DNA from: JAAYBF01 sp963716445
Lineage (GTDB): Bacteria > Actinomycetota > Thermoleophilia > Solirubrobacterales > Thermoleophilaceae
Direction of reading: 5' to 3'
NCBI GenBank assembly: GCA_963716445.1
Contig: OY970313.1
Location: 248,001-312,000, forward strand
Length of the DNA stretch: 64,000 bases
Shown: piece by piece, positions 16,060 through 25,253 of the stretch
Layout of the letters: each line of letters starts with the position of its first letter
Position numbering within the stretch: position 1 is the stretch's first letter
Program-made: the position numbers and the translations under genes
Notes under the pieces: generated by a model
What the model was told of the DNA's origin: nothing
The model's database searches: none
Seen by the model: only the letters and a program-made list of their open reading frames with translations

Positions 16060-16099
16060 CTCTGCCTCCCTGGTGGGCAACCATACAATCACCGGCTCG

Positions 16100-19000
16100 A
16101 TGCCCCGCTACGAGCCCGTCGACTCGCGCCAGTCGTTCCCCGAGCTGGAGGAGCGAACCCTCGAGCAGTGGCGCGAGCGCGACGTCTTCGGCGAGTCGAT
16201 CCGCCGCCGCGAGGGCGCCGAGCCGTTCGTCTTCTACGAGGGGCCGCCGACCGCCAACGGCCGACCCGGGTCCCACCACGTCCTCTCGCGCGTGTTCAAG
16301 GACGTCTTCCCGCGCTATCAGACGATGAAGGGCCGTCTAGTCCCGCGCAAGGGCGGCTGGGACTGCCACGGCCTGCCGGTCGAGCTCGAGATCGAGAAGG
16401 AGCTCGGCTTCAAGAGCAAGGACGACATCGAGCGCTACGGGATCGCCGAGTTCAACGCCAAATGCCGCGAGTCGGTGCTGCGCTACATCGACGAGTGGAA
16501 CCGCCTGACCGAGCGGATCGGCTTCTGGATCGACACCGACGACGCCTACTACACCCTCGACGAGAGCTACGTCGAGTCGGTCTGGTGGTCGCTCAAGCAG
16601 GTCTGGGACAGGGGCCTGCTCTACGAGGGCCACAAGGTCGTGCCCTACTGCCCGCGCTGCGGCACCGCGCTGTCCAGCCACGAGGTCGCGCTCGGCTACA
16701 AGGACGTCGTCGACCCGTCGATCTACGTCCGCTTCCCGCTGCTCGACGGGGCGGACGACGAGTCGCTGCTCGTCTGGACGACGACGCCCTGGACGCTGCC
16801 GGGCAACGTCGCCGTCGCCGTGGCGCCCGACGTCACGTACGTGCGGGCGCGGGTCGACGGGGAGACGCTGATCGTCGCCGAGCCGCTGGTCGCGCGGGCG
16901 CTCGGCGAAAGCGCCGAGGTCGTCGGCGACGGCTTCCCCGGTTCCGAGCTGGTCGGCCGCCTCTACAAGGGCCCCGTCTTCGAGCTGTCGGATCGCGAGC
17001 CCGGCGGCTTCCCGGTGATCGCCGGCGACTTCGTCACCACCGACGACGGCACCGGCCTCGTCCACATCGCCCCGGCGTTCGGCGAGGACGACTACGACGC
17101 CGCCGCGGCCAACGGGCTGTTCGACCCGCGCGCCTCCGATCCGGCCGACGTGGCCGCGCGCGGGACGCTCTACAACCCGGTCGAGCCCGACGGCGCCTTC
17201 GACGGGCGCCTGGGCGCCAGGTTCGAGGGCCGGTTCGTCAAGGACCCCGAGGTCACGCGCGAGCTGATCGACGCGCTGCGCGAGCGCCGCGACCTCCACG
17301 AGCGCGGGCTGGTGTTCGACGAGCGCGCCTACGAGCACTCCTACCCGCACTGCTGGCGCTGCGACACGCCGCTGCTCTACTACGCCAAGTCGAGCTGGTA
17401 CGTGCGCACGACGGCGGTCAAGGACGAGCTGCTCGCGGCGAACGAGGACGTCACCTGGTACCCGCCGCACATCAAGCACGGCCGCTTCGGCAACTGGCTC
17501 GAGAACAACGTCGACTGGGCGCTGTCGCGCGAGCGCTACTGGGGCACCCCGCTGCCGATCTGGCGCTCGGAGGACGGCGAGCAGACGATCTGCGTCGGCT
17601 CGCGCGAGGAGCTGCGCGAGCTGGCCGGCGAGCTGCCGGAGGACCTTCACCGCCCCTATGTCGACGACGTCGTCTTCGAGCGCGACGGCCGGACCTTCCG
17701 CCGCGTCCCGGAGCTGATCGACGTCTGGTGGGACTCCGGCGCGATGCCGTTCGCCCAGTGGCACGCGCCGTTCGAGAACGAGGACCGCTTCGAGCGGGCG
17801 TTCCCCGCCGACTACGTCTGCGAGGCGCTCGACCAGACCCGCGGCTGGTTCTACTCGCTGCTCGCCGTCTCGACGATGCTGTTCGGCCGCTCGTCGTACA
17901 AGACGGTGCTCTGCCTCGGCCTGATCCTCGATTCCGACGGCCAGAAGATGTCGAAGTCGAGGGGCAACGTCGTGTCGCCCTGGGACGTGCTCGACCAGCA
18001 CGGCGCGGACGCCTTCCGCTGGTACTACTTCACCTCGAAGCAACCGTGGGACGGCTACCGCTTCTCGCTCGAGACGGTCGGCGAGTCGGTGCGCCAGTTC
18101 ATGAAGCCGCTCTGGAACACCTACGCGCTGTTCGTCCTCTACGCGAACGTCAACGACGTCGAGCCGGTCCCGCTGTCCGAGCTGACGGCGACCGTCGCGG
18201 CCGCCGGCCCCGACGCGCAGCCGGCGCTCAGCGACCTCGACCGCTGGATCCTCTCCCGTCTCCAGGCCGCGACCGCGACCGCGGTCGAGCGCCTAGACGA
18301 CTTCGACACCACGACCGCCGGTCGCGCGATCGCCGACTTCGTCGACGAGCTGTCGAACTGGTACGTGCGCCGCTCGCGCCGCCGCTTCTGGGACGGCGAC
18401 CCCGCCGCCTTCGCCACCCTGCGCCACTGCCTGACGACGGTCGCCAGGCTGCTCGCCCCGCTGACCCCGTTCGTCGCCGACGCGATCTACGAGAACCTCG
18501 ACGGCTCCGAGCCCTCGGTCCACCTCTGCGACTACCCCGAGCCCGACGCCGCCCTCCGCGACGAGGCGCTCGAGTGGCAGATGCAGCTCGCCCGCGATGC
18601 CGTCGAGCTGGGCCGGTCCGCGCGCGCCCAGGCGAAGGTCAAGGTCCGCCAGCCGCTGCGCGAGGCGGTCGTCGTGGCGGCCGAGCGCGAGCGCGAGGCG
18701 ATCGGCCGCTTCGAGGGGCTACTGCTCGAGGAGCTCAACGTCAAGCGGGTCCGCTACGTCTCCGAGGCCGAGGAGCTCGGCCGCTTCGAGCTGAAGGCCA
18801 ACTACCGCAGCCTCGGCCCGCGCTTCGGCAAGGACATGCCCCAGGTCGCGGCGGCCGTCGCCGGTCTCGACGCCGACCACGCCGCGCGCGCGCTGCGCGA
18901 GGGCGGCGAGGTCCACGTCGCGATCGACGGCCACGACCACGCGCTCGGCGCCGACGACGTCCAGCTCGTCCTCCAGCCGCTCGAGGGCTACGAGGTCGAG

Positions 19001-19306
19001 CGCTCCGGCAGCCACGCCGTCGCGCTCGAGCTAAAGCTCGACGACGACCTTCGCCGCGAGGCGCTCGCCCGCGAGGTCGTCCACGCGATCCAGATCGCCC
19101 GCAAGGACGCCGGCCTCGACGTCGAGGACCGGATCGCGCTGACGCTCTGGGGCGACGAGGCGCTGCTCGAGGCGGTGCGCGCCCACGAGCCCTACATCAC
19201 GGGCGAGACGCTCGCCACCTCGCTCGAGCTCTCGCCCTCCGAGCCCGACGGCTCGGCCACCGAGATCGACGGCCGCGAGCTGCTGATCGGCGTTCGGCGG
19301 TCCTAG
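16100..19306 (+). CDS. ileS: Isoleucyl-tRNA synthetase (ileS2-like)
   Basis: 1068 aa. Charges tRNA-Ile with isoleucine in the cytosol. The HIGH site is the variant GSHH at 57-60 within PPTANGRPGSHHVLSR, and KMSKS is at 616-620. Between lies the CP1 editing domain (TTTPWTLPGNVAV, DGTGLVHIAPAFGEDD). The C-terminal part has the anticodon-binding helices (DRWILSRLQ, ELSNWYVRRSRRRFW). Motif style and length fit the eukaryote-like IleRS class that also includes the mupirocin-resistant bacterial type. Resistance here is inference. The start ATG is 40 bases from the divergent secreted-protein gene. Confidence 0.95.
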   Translation: MPRYEPVDSRQSFPELEERTLEQWRERDVFGESIRRREGAEPFVFYEGPPTANGRPGSHHVLSRVFKDVFPRYQTMKGRLVPRKGGWDCHGLPVELEIEKELGFKSKDDIERYGIAEFNAKCRESVLRYIDEWNRLTERIGFWIDTDDAYYTLDESYVESVWWSLKQVWDRGLLYEGHKVVPYCPRCGTALSSHEVALGYKDVVDPSIYVRFPLLDGADDESLLVWTTTPWTLPGNVAVAVAPDVTYVRARVDGETLIVAEPLVARALGESAEVVGDGFPGSELVGRLYKGPVFELSDREPGGFPVIAGDFVTTDDGTGLVHIAPAFGEDDYDAAAANGLFDPRASDPADVAARGTLYNPVEPDGAFDGRLGARFEGRFVKDPEVTRELIDALRERRDLHERGLVFDERAYEHSYPHCWRCDTPLLYYAKSSWYVRTTAVKDELLAANEDVTWYPPHIKHGRFGNWLENNVDWALSRERYWGTPLPIWRSEDGEQTICVGSREELRELAGELPEDLHRPYVDDVVFERDGRTFRRVPELIDVWWDSGAMPFAQWHAPFENEDRFERAFPADYVCEALDQTRGWFYSLLAVSTMLFGRSSYKTVLCLGLILDSDGQKMSKSRGNVVSPWDVLDQHGADAFRWYYFTSKQPWDGYRFSLETVGESVRQFMKPLWNTYALFVLYANVNDVEPVPLSELTATVAAAGPDAQPALSDLDRWILSRLQAATATAVERLDDFDTTTAGRAIADFVDELSNWYVRRSRRRFWDGDPAAFATLRHCLTTVARLLAPLTPFVADAIYENLDGSEPSVHLCDYPEPDAALRDEALEWQMQLARDAVELGRSARAQAKVKVRQPLREAVVVAAEREREAIGRFEGLLLEELNVKRVRYVSEAEELGRFELKANYRSLGPRFGKDMPQVAAAVAGLDADHAARALREGGEVHVAIDGHDHALGADDVQLVLQPLEGYEVERSGSHAVALELKLDDDLRREALAREVVHAIQIARKDAGLDVEDRIALTLWGDEALLEAVRAHEPYITGETLATSLELSPSEPDGSATEIDGRELLIGVRRS

Positions 19307-19340
19307 CCCCGCTCGCCGGGCCCGATCGCGTGGCCTTCGC

Positions 19341-19392
19341 GCACGAGTGGAAGATTGACCGGGGTAGGGCCCAGTCAATCTTCCACTCGTGC
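19341..19392. repeat. Dispersed palindromic repeat, copy 3
   Basis: Perfect 19-bp arms, 19341-19359 and 19374-19392, the best arms in the family, with a 14-base centre. It lies between the convergent 3' ends of ileS and the tautomerase gene, so it could stop transcription both ways. Confidence 0.88.
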
Positions 19393-19447
19393 TTAGGCCG
19401 CGCCTGCCTCGAGCGCTCGAGCGGCGTCAAGCCCCGGTGAAGGCCCG

Positions 19448-19660
19448 TCAGTCAGGCGGTCCGAGGGCCGGCTCGCCGCCGGCTCCCTGGACCTCGCCGC
19501 CCATCGCCCAGTCGGACTGCTGGGAGTCGACGAAGCGGATCCACACGTGCTCCGGCGACGTCTTGCCGACGTCGACCAGCAGCTCCGTCAGGCGCTCGGC
19601 GATCTCGCGCTTCTGCTCCGTCGAGCGGCCCTCGTACCACTCGATCGTGACGATCGGCAT
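19448..19660 (-). CDS. 4-oxalocrotonate tautomerase family protein
   Basis: 70 aa. The catalytic proline is Pro2 after Met removal, in MPIVTIEWYEGRSTEQKR. Family enzymes tautomerise or dehalogenate small enol and keto acids and work as hexamers. Usual core length is about 62 aa, and here a Gly/Glu-rich tail of about 15 residues follows. It starts eight bases after the thioredoxin gene on the same strand and is probably cotranscribed. Substrate unknown. Confidence 0.82.
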   Translation of the reverse strand: MPIVTIEWYEGRSTEQKREIAERLTELLVDVGKTSPEHVWIRFVDSQQSDWAMGGEVQGAGGEPALGPPD

Positions 19661-19668
19661 GGCTGCGG

Positions 19669-19998
19669 CTAGGCCGCGAGGGCCGGCTCGAGCTCCTGGA
19701 CGAGCCGGGTCTTCGGTAGCGCGCCGATGATCTGGTGCGCGACCTGGCCGTTCTTGAACAGCAGCAGCGTAGGGATCGACATCACGTTGAAGCTCGCCGC
19801 CGTCTGCGGGTTCTCGTCGACGTTGAGCTTCACGATCTTGAGGTCCTCGCGCTCGCCGGCGAGCTCCTCGAGATGCGGGGCGACGACGCGGCACGGCCCG
19901 CACCACGGCGCCCAGAAGTCGACGAGCACGGGCTTCTCGGACTCGACCACCTCGGCCTGGAAGTTGTCGTCGGTCACTGCGTCGAGAGCACCGGCCAT
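19669..19998 (-). CDS. trxA: Thioredoxin
   Basis: 109 aa, normal thioredoxin length. The redox site is WAPWCGPCRVVAPHLEEL at residues 30-47, the cis-proline is in MSIPTLLLFKNG, and KLNVDENPQTAA is also typical. Reduces protein disulfides in the cytosol using thioredoxin reductase. First gene of a two-gene unit with the tautomerase. Confidence 0.95.
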   Translation of the reverse strand: MAGALDAVTDDNFQAEVVESEKPVLVDFWAPWCGPCRVVAPHLEELAGEREDLKIVKLNVDENPQTAASFNVMSIPTLLLFKNGQVAHQIIGALPKTRLVQELEPALAA

Positions 19999-20181
19999 TT
20001 CGGCTCCTTCAGTACGTCGGGATCGGGTTCAATGCTTCAAAAAGTATAGCGAGGGGTGTCACAGGTTCTCGGACACTCGCGGAAGCCTACCCGCGACTTC
20101 CGTCGTACACGTGGGTTAAGACTGCCACGCCGGCTGGGACGACCCAGCGAGGAAGGGAAGGCCAAGCGAGTGGGGGTTGAG

Positions 20182-21195
20182 ATGCGACGGAGCGGAATGT
20201 CGAGACGTGCGGTCGGAGTGGTCTGCGCGCTGCTGGTCGCGGGCCTGGTCCCGGTCGCCGCGCGCGCGGACGTGGAGCCCAACGACGTGGTGTTCGCGCC
20301 CGAGGGGCCGATCGCCGGTGGGCAGGCCTACGGCGGAACGCTCGGGCCGAGCGACAGCGAGGACTGGTACGTCCTCTACGTCGAGGGCGTGCGCCAGCTG
20401 CATCTGATCGAGACGCACAGCGCTCCTCACTGCGCGACGGTCAGGCTGACGGACGGCGACGGCCAGCCGATCGCCTCCGACTACACGAGTCCTCCCGGGA
20501 CGACGCGCTTCTTCGTCCAGGCCAGGCGCAACGACTCCGGCTTTTGTCCCGGCGCGACCTACAGCTTCCGCGTGGAGCCCGCCGTCGCGCTCGTGACGGG
20601 ACCGGGCAGGCTGCCGGTCAGGGGGGTGGCCGAGCCCAACGACACCCGAGGCGACGCCTCCGGACCGCTGCTCCCCGGCACCTGGTACTACGGCACGCTC
20701 GAGACTGTCAACGACGAGGACTGGCTGTCCTTCTACGTCCGCCCGCGGACGCGTCGCGTGGACGTCGAGATGGTCGCGCCGGGCAGCGCGTGCCTCCGCG
20801 ACGTCTCGCTGCGCAGCGCCTCCGGACGGGTGCTCGACTCCTCCACGGGAGGGGGATCCCTGGCCGGCACGATCGCCCATCTCACCCACAGGGTCGGCGG
20901 TGGCGCTCGGCTCTTCACCCGCGCGGTCGGCAGCGGCGCCGACGCCTGCATCGGCTCGCCGGTGGCGATCAAGGCGGGCCCCGACGACGCCGTCATGTCG
21001 AAGACCGAGGTGAGGACCGCGTGCGCCCAGGGGCGGAGGGGGAACCGGCGCTGGGCGCGCCGCGTCGCCGCCGACCTGCGCAGGATCGCCAGGTCGGACG
21101 GCGACGTCCCGCGCGGCCTTCGGCGACAGCTCGCCCGCGATCGGCGCAAGCTGAAGCAGGCGCGGCGGCTGATCTCGGTCTACTGCGAGCCCTAG
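20182..21195 (+). CDS. Secreted protein with two PPC-like domains
   Basis: 337 aa. A signal peptide covers about residues 1-30 (VGVVCALLVAGLVPVAARA). Two similar beta-sandwich segments follow, each opening with EPND and a DSEDWY/NDEDWL motif (about residues 35-130 and 155-255), as in bacterial pre-peptidase C-terminal domains. The last 60 residues are Arg-rich and helical. No protease domain is attached. The stop overlaps the stop of the opposing glycosyltransferase gene by four bases. An exported cell-surface role is inference. Confidence 0.72.
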   Translation: MRRSGMSRRAVGVVCALLVAGLVPVAARADVEPNDVVFAPEGPIAGGQAYGGTLGPSDSEDWYVLYVEGVRQLHLIETHSAPHCATVRLTDGDGQPIASDYTSPPGTTRFFVQARRNDSGFCPGATYSFRVEPAVALVTGPGRLPVRGVAEPNDTRGDASGPLLPGTWYYGTLETVNDEDWLSFYVRPRTRRVDVEMVAPGSACLRDVSLRSASGRVLDSSTGGGSLAGTIAHLTHRVGGGARLFTRAVGSGADACIGSPVAIKAGPDDAVMSKTEVRTACAQGRRGNRRWARRVAADLRRIARSDGDVPRGLRRQLARDRRKLKQARRLISVYCEP

Positions 21196-21908
21196 CGGAC
21201 GCGCCAGCGCAGCAGCGGGACCTTCCAGAACGCCTCGAGGGCGATCCGCGCCGACATCTTCGACGAGCCGACCCGCCGGTCGCGGAAGAGGATCGGCAGC
21301 TCCGTGACGCGGAAGCCGGCGCGCAGCGCGCGGTAGGTCACCTCGATCTGAAAGCCGTAGCCGTCGGTTCCGACGCCCGACAGGTCGAGCCCCTCGAGCA
21401 CCGACCGGCGGAAGCACTTGAAGCCGCCGGTCAGGTCGCGGACGGGGACGCCGAGCAGCAGGCGCGCGTAGAGCGAGCCGCCGCGGCTGATCAGCCGTCG
21501 CGCGAGGCCCCAGTCGGTGACGCCGCCGCCGGCGACGTAGCGCGAGCCGAGCACCAGGTCGGCGTCGGCGCTGGCCGCGACCAGGCGCGGGATGTCGGCC
21601 GGGTCGTGGGAGAAGTCGGAGTCCATCTCCATGACGAGGTCGGCGCCGCCCGCGAGCGCGCGGGCGAAGCCGGCGAGGTAGGCGGGGCCGATGCCGTCCT
21701 TGCTCGTGCGGTGCAGCACCTCGACCGCGGCGTTCTCCTCGGCGAGGCGGTCGGCGATCGCCCCGGTCCCGTCCGGCGAGCCGTCGTCGACGACGAGGAT
21801 CCGGTGCTCGAGCCTGGTCGAGGCGAGCTGCGGCAACGCCGCCGCGACGATCCGCTCGATGTTCTCGGCCTCGTCGTAGGTCGGGAGGATCAGCCAGACG
21901 CCCGCCAT
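21192..21908 (-). CDS. Polyprenol-phosphate mannosyltransferase-like GT2
   Basis: 238 aa, the size of single-domain dolichol/polyprenol-monophosphomannose synthases. GT-A fold motifs are LPTYDEAENIERIV, VVDDGSPDGTG, and the metal-binding EMDSDFSHDPADIP. TGGFKCFRRSVLE and GYGFQIEVTYRA are the conserved acceptor-side blocks. It likely moves mannose from GDP-mannose to polyprenyl phosphate for protein O-mannosylation or lipoglycans. It has no transmembrane C-terminal domain, as in the mycobacterial Ppm1 catalytic half. Confidence 0.87.
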   Translation of the reverse strand: MAGVWLILPTYDEAENIERIVAAALPQLASTRLEHRILVVDDGSPDGTGAIADRLAEENAAVEVLHRTSKDGIGPAYLAGFARALAGGADLVMEMDSDFSHDPADIPRLVAASADADLVLGSRYVAGGGVTDWGLARRLISRGGSLYARLLLGVPVRDLTGGFKCFRRSVLEGLDLSGVGTDGYGFQIEVTYRALRAGFRVTELPILFRDRRVGSSKMSARIALEAFWKVPLLRWRVR

Positions 21909-22029
21909 CGGCGGACAACCCTACGCGTCCGAGTCTCCAATTGGACGTTTGTGCACGCCCCGATGTGCTCGATCGTCCGAACGGGGTCTGGGGAAGGCGC
22001 GATAGCGTCACGGGTATGAGGCCAGGGCG

Positions 22030-23763
22030 ATGAAGAACGCCGAGATCGCCCAGGCCTTCGAGGAGCTGGGGACGCTCTACGAGCTCGACGGCGCGGTCGT
22101 CTACCGCGTGCTCGCCTACCGCAACGCGGCGAAGGCGATCCGCGACTCCGCGGTCTCGGTGGCCGAGCTCGCGCGCCAGGGCCGCGCCGAGGAGCTGCCC
22201 GGCATCGGCAAGACGATCGCCGAGAAGATCGAGGCGCTGCTGCTCGACGGCGAGATCCCGGCGGCCGTCAAGCTCAAGGAGCGGATCCCGCCCGGGCTGA
22301 TCAAGGTGACGCGCCTGCCCGGGCTCGGCCCGAAGCGCGCGCGGCTGCTCCACGACCACCTCGGCGTCGAGACGATCGACCAGCTCCGGACGGCAGCCGA
22401 GGCCGAGCAGATCCGCGCCGTCCCCGGCTTCGGCGCGAAGGCCGAGGAGAAGATCCTCGCCGCGCTCGCGGCCGGCGCCGACGGCTCGCTCCAGACGCGC
22501 GTGCTGCTGTCGACCGCGCTCGAGCTGGGACGGGAGCTGGTCGAGGGGCTACGCGAGCACCCGGCCGCCGTGCGCGTCGAGCTGGCGGGCAGCGCGCGTC
22601 GCTGGGCCGACACCTGCAAGGACCTCGACGTCGTCGCGGCTACCGGCGACCCCGAGGCGCTGGTCGACGGCTTCGCGGCCCTGCCGGCGATCGACGAGAT
22701 CTCGACCGCCGGAACGGCCGGCGCCAAGGCGCTCACCCACCAGGGCATTCCGGTCGACCTGAGGATCGTCGCGGAGGACAGCTTCGGCAACCTGCTCCAG
22801 CACTTCACCGGCTCCGGGCGCCACAACGAGGCGCTGCGCACGGCGGCGGTCCGCGACGGCCTGCACGTCAGCGAGTACGGCATCCTCGACGACGCGACCG
22901 GCGAGACCCTGCGCTGCGCCACGGAGCGGGAGGTCTACGAGCGGCTCGGCATGGCCTACGTCGAGCCCGAGCTGCGCGAGGACCGCGGCGAGCTCGACGC
23001 CGCTCGCGTCGGGACGCTGCCCGACCTCGTGACCCTCGACGACATCCGCGGCGACCTGCACTGCCACACGGTCGCCTCCGACGGCCACGCGACGGTGCTC
23101 GAGATGGCGCGCGCCGCCCAGGAGCGCGGCTACGAGTACCTCGCGATCACCGACCACTCCGCGAGCCACGGCTTCGGCAACCACGTGACGCCGGACGAGC
23201 TGCGCCGCCAGATCGAGCGCGTCGCGCAGGCCAACGAGCAGCTCGAGGGCTTCATCGTGCTCTCCGGCAGCGAGGTCAACATCCTCCCCGACGGCTCGCT
23301 CGACTACGACGACGAGCTGCTCTCACAGCTCGACTGGATCGTCGCGAGCGTCCACACGTCGTTCGGCATGTCCGAGGCCGACATGACGGCACGCATGGTG
23401 ACCGCGATCGAGAACCCGCTCGTCCGCGCGATCGGCCACCCGACGGGTCGCATGCTCGGCCGCCGCGAGCCCTACGCGCTCGACGTCGACCGCGTGATCG
23501 AGGCGGCGGCGCGCACCGGCACCTTCCTCGAGATCAACTCCAACCCCAACCGACGCGACCTGTCCGACGTCCATGCGCGGGCCGCCGCCCAGGCCGGCGT
23601 GAAGCTCGTGATCGACTCGGACGCCCACCGCCCGGCCACGCTGGGCGTCATGCGCTACGGCGTCGCGACCGCGCGGCGCGCCTGGCTGACCCGCGACGAC
23701 GTCGCCAACACCCGCGGCTGGGATCAGCTCGCGGCGCCGGCCGCCGGCGCCTTCTCCGGCTGA
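22030..23763 (+). CDS. polX: DNA polymerase/3'-5' exonuclease PolX
   Basis: 577 aa, normal for bacterial PolX. Residues 1-80 are the 8-kDa HhH part (ELPGIGKTIAEKIEALL), 85-160 a second HhH, 170-330 the pol-beta palm with GSARRW and the metal-binding KDLDVVAA and VDLRIV, and 340-575 a PHP phosphoesterase domain (DLHCHTVASDGHAT, ITDHSASHG, NPNRRDL, DSDAHRP). It fills and trims gaps in base excision repair. Its last 40 bases overlap the opposing lipoprotein gene. Confidence 0.93.
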   Translation: MKNAEIAQAFEELGTLYELDGAVVYRVLAYRNAAKAIRDSAVSVAELARQGRAEELPGIGKTIAEKIEALLLDGEIPAAVKLKERIPPGLIKVTRLPGLGPKRARLLHDHLGVETIDQLRTAAEAEQIRAVPGFGAKAEEKILAALAAGADGSLQTRVLLSTALELGRELVEGLREHPAAVRVELAGSARRWADTCKDLDVVAATGDPEALVDGFAALPAIDEISTAGTAGAKALTHQGIPVDLRIVAEDSFGNLLQHFTGSGRHNEALRTAAVRDGLHVSEYGILDDATGETLRCATEREVYERLGMAYVEPELREDRGELDAARVGTLPDLVTLDDIRGDLHCHTVASDGHATVLEMARAAQERGYEYLAITDHSASHGFGNHVTPDELRRQIERVAQANEQLEGFIVLSGSEVNILPDGSLDYDDELLSQLDWIVASVHTSFGMSEADMTARMVTAIENPLVRAIGHPTGRMLGRREPYALDVDRVIEAAARTGTFLEINSNPNRRDLSDVHARAAAQAGVKLVIDSDAHRPATLGVMRYGVATARRAWLTRDDVANTRGWDQLAAPAAGAFSG

Positions 23764-24668
23764 CCCCCGCCGTCCGGCTCGGCGCCCCCGTCGGGCTCGG
23801 TCTTCCCGTCGGGCGCGCTGTCGCCGCCGCCCGCCGGCGGTGGCGTCGGAGCGAGCCTGCCCGGCTTCGCCTTCGGCGCCGGGCCCTCGGCGACGTCGAG
23901 CACGACGAACGGCTCGACCGAGCCGCCCGGGGTCTTGGTGAGGCTGACCGTGAAGCGCCTCGGGGCGGGCTTGTCGAGCTCCAGCGCGTAGAAGCCGTAG
24001 ATTCGATCGCCGCCGAGGTACCTCAGGTCGATCCTGCCGTCCTGGCTCATGAGCGTGCTGAGGGTCCGGGTGGCCGGGAACTGCGTCTTGCAGACCTTCT
24101 TCTCGTCGGTGGAGCCCGTGTAGGCGAAGTCGTTGTAGGCGGCGCAGTCGCGCTTGTTGAGGGCGTTGAGGTAGCCGTCGATCGCCTTCTTGAAGCCCTC
24201 CTCGTTCGCGTCGTCGCTGGTCCCGACCGCGGGCTCGTTGAGCAGGCCGAAGCGACTGACCGCCCACTCGCCGCGGGGGTCGACGTAGAGCAGGATCGAT
24301 GCGTTGTCCTTGACCGTTCCAGATTTGTACTCGATCACTGCGCCGGTCCCGTACGCGGCGGTTCCCGTCACCTCGAAGCGCGCCATGCTGCGGCGGAAGT
24401 CCCGCTCGGCGGGGCAGGGGAAGGTCGTGCGCGAGCGGCTGCTGATCTCCTGGAGGAGGTCGCAGTCCTGCTTGCGCTCGCTGGTCGCGATCAGGTTCGC
24501 GAGCCGGGTCGCGAAGGCCGCCGCCTGCCGCTCCACCACGGCTCGCCGCGCGGACACCTCCTCGGAGCCGTTGGCGTCGCCGTCTCCGCCACAGCCGCTC
24601 ACCAGGGCAAGGCAGATCACGGCGACGACGGACAGCGGCGACAGCGATCGCGCTCGAACAAGACGCAT
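23724..24668 (-). CDS. Predicted lipoprotein of unknown function
   Basis: 314 aa. The signal peptide ends in the lipobox LVSGCGGDG, so a lipid anchor on the outer face of the membrane is expected. The central part, about residues 60-250, looks like two NTF2/SnoaL-like segments with AIDGYLNALNKRDCAAYNDF and paired cysteines. The last 50 residues are a Pro/Gly/Asp-rich tail. The ATG at 24668 follows GGAGGAG; a TTG two codons upstream is possible. No function can be given. Confidence 0.72.
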   Translation of the reverse strand: MRLVRARSLSPLSVVAVICLALVSGCGGDGDANGSEEVSARRAVVERQAAAFATRLANLIATSERKQDCDLLQEISSRSRTTFPCPAERDFRRSMARFEVTGTAAYGTGAVIEYKSGTVKDNASILLYVDPRGEWAVSRFGLLNEPAVGTSDDANEEGFKKAIDGYLNALNKRDCAAYNDFAYTGSTDEKKVCKTQFPATRTLSTLMSQDGRIDLRYLGGDRIYGFYALELDKPAPRRFTVSLTKTPGGSVEPFVVLDVAEGPAPKAKPGRLAPTPPPAGGGDSAPDGKTEPDGGAEPDGGGQPEKAPAAGAAS

Positions 24669-24713
24669 ACTCAAAGCTCCTCCCAGCTTCGTGCTCCCTC
24701 CAGGGGGCTCAGC

Positions 24714-25253
24714 CTACATAGGTTCGACGGCCCGTGCGGAGTCTGCCGCGGGCTCGATCTTGCGCAGCCCCGGCGTGCGCAGCAGCTTCGGCGCGCCGAA
24801 CGGCGACGAGCGGTCGAAGTGGAACTGGACGCCGTCGCGGGCCTCGATCGCGGCGACCGCGGCCGCCTGCTTGCGCCAGGTGAGGGCGACGGCGATCGCG
24901 TAGCCGGCGGCGATCGCGGGCACCTGCGGTACCAGGAAGGCGAGCCCGCCCGAGACGACCGTCACCGCGGCGAGCGGCCAGAGGCGGTTGAAGACGACGG
25001 CGCCGGGCTCGAGCTCCGGCAGCGTGTTGGTGTTGCGCGCGCTCGCGAGCAGTCGCCCGATCTGCGGCGTCGGCGCGTTGCGCCGCCCGAGCCAGAGGCC
25101 GCCGGCCGCCGCGAGCACCCACCAGCCGACCGCGACGTAGATCGGCAGCGTGCTGTCCTCCGCGCTGGCGCCGGCGATCGCGACGATCGCGAGCGCGGTG
25201 CCGGCGGCGCCGAAGAGCAGCACCGCGACGCGCAGGAAGTCGTCGAAGCGCAT
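24714..25253 (-). CDS. Small membrane protein
   Basis: 179 aa with about four hydrophobic helices (RVAVLLFGAAGTALAIVAIA, YVAVGWWVLAAAGGLWLG, PLAAVTVVSGGLAFLVP, AIAAGYAIAVALTW) and a cytosolic C-terminal tail. Its ATG shares one base with the stop of the otsB gene, so the two are translationally coupled. I do not recognise a family. Confidence 0.7.
   Translation of the reverse strand: MRFDDFLRVAVLLFGAAGTALAIVAIAGASAEDSTLPIYVAVGWWVLAAAGGLWLGRRNAPTPQIGRLLASARNTNTLPELEPGAVVFNRLWPLAAVTVVSGGLAFLVPQVPAIAAGYAIAVALTWRKQAAAVAAIEARDGVQFHFDRSSPFGAPKLLRTPGLRKIEPAADSARAVEPM

Noticed and set aside
15900..16100. T-box leader before ileS
   Set aside because: The start is only 40 bases from the divergent gene, and no T-box sequence or specifier stem is visible.
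16337..18043. 568-aa minus-strand frame inside ileS
   Set aside because: Antisense shadow of a well-conserved synthetase, with Val/Arg/Asp-rich translation and no domains.
20116..22359. 747-aa minus-strand open frame
   Set aside because: It crosses the convergent secreted-protein and glycosyltransferase genes, each of which has clear motifs. Its own translation is Arg/Ala/Gly-rich without domains, typical of a GC-rich shadow frame.
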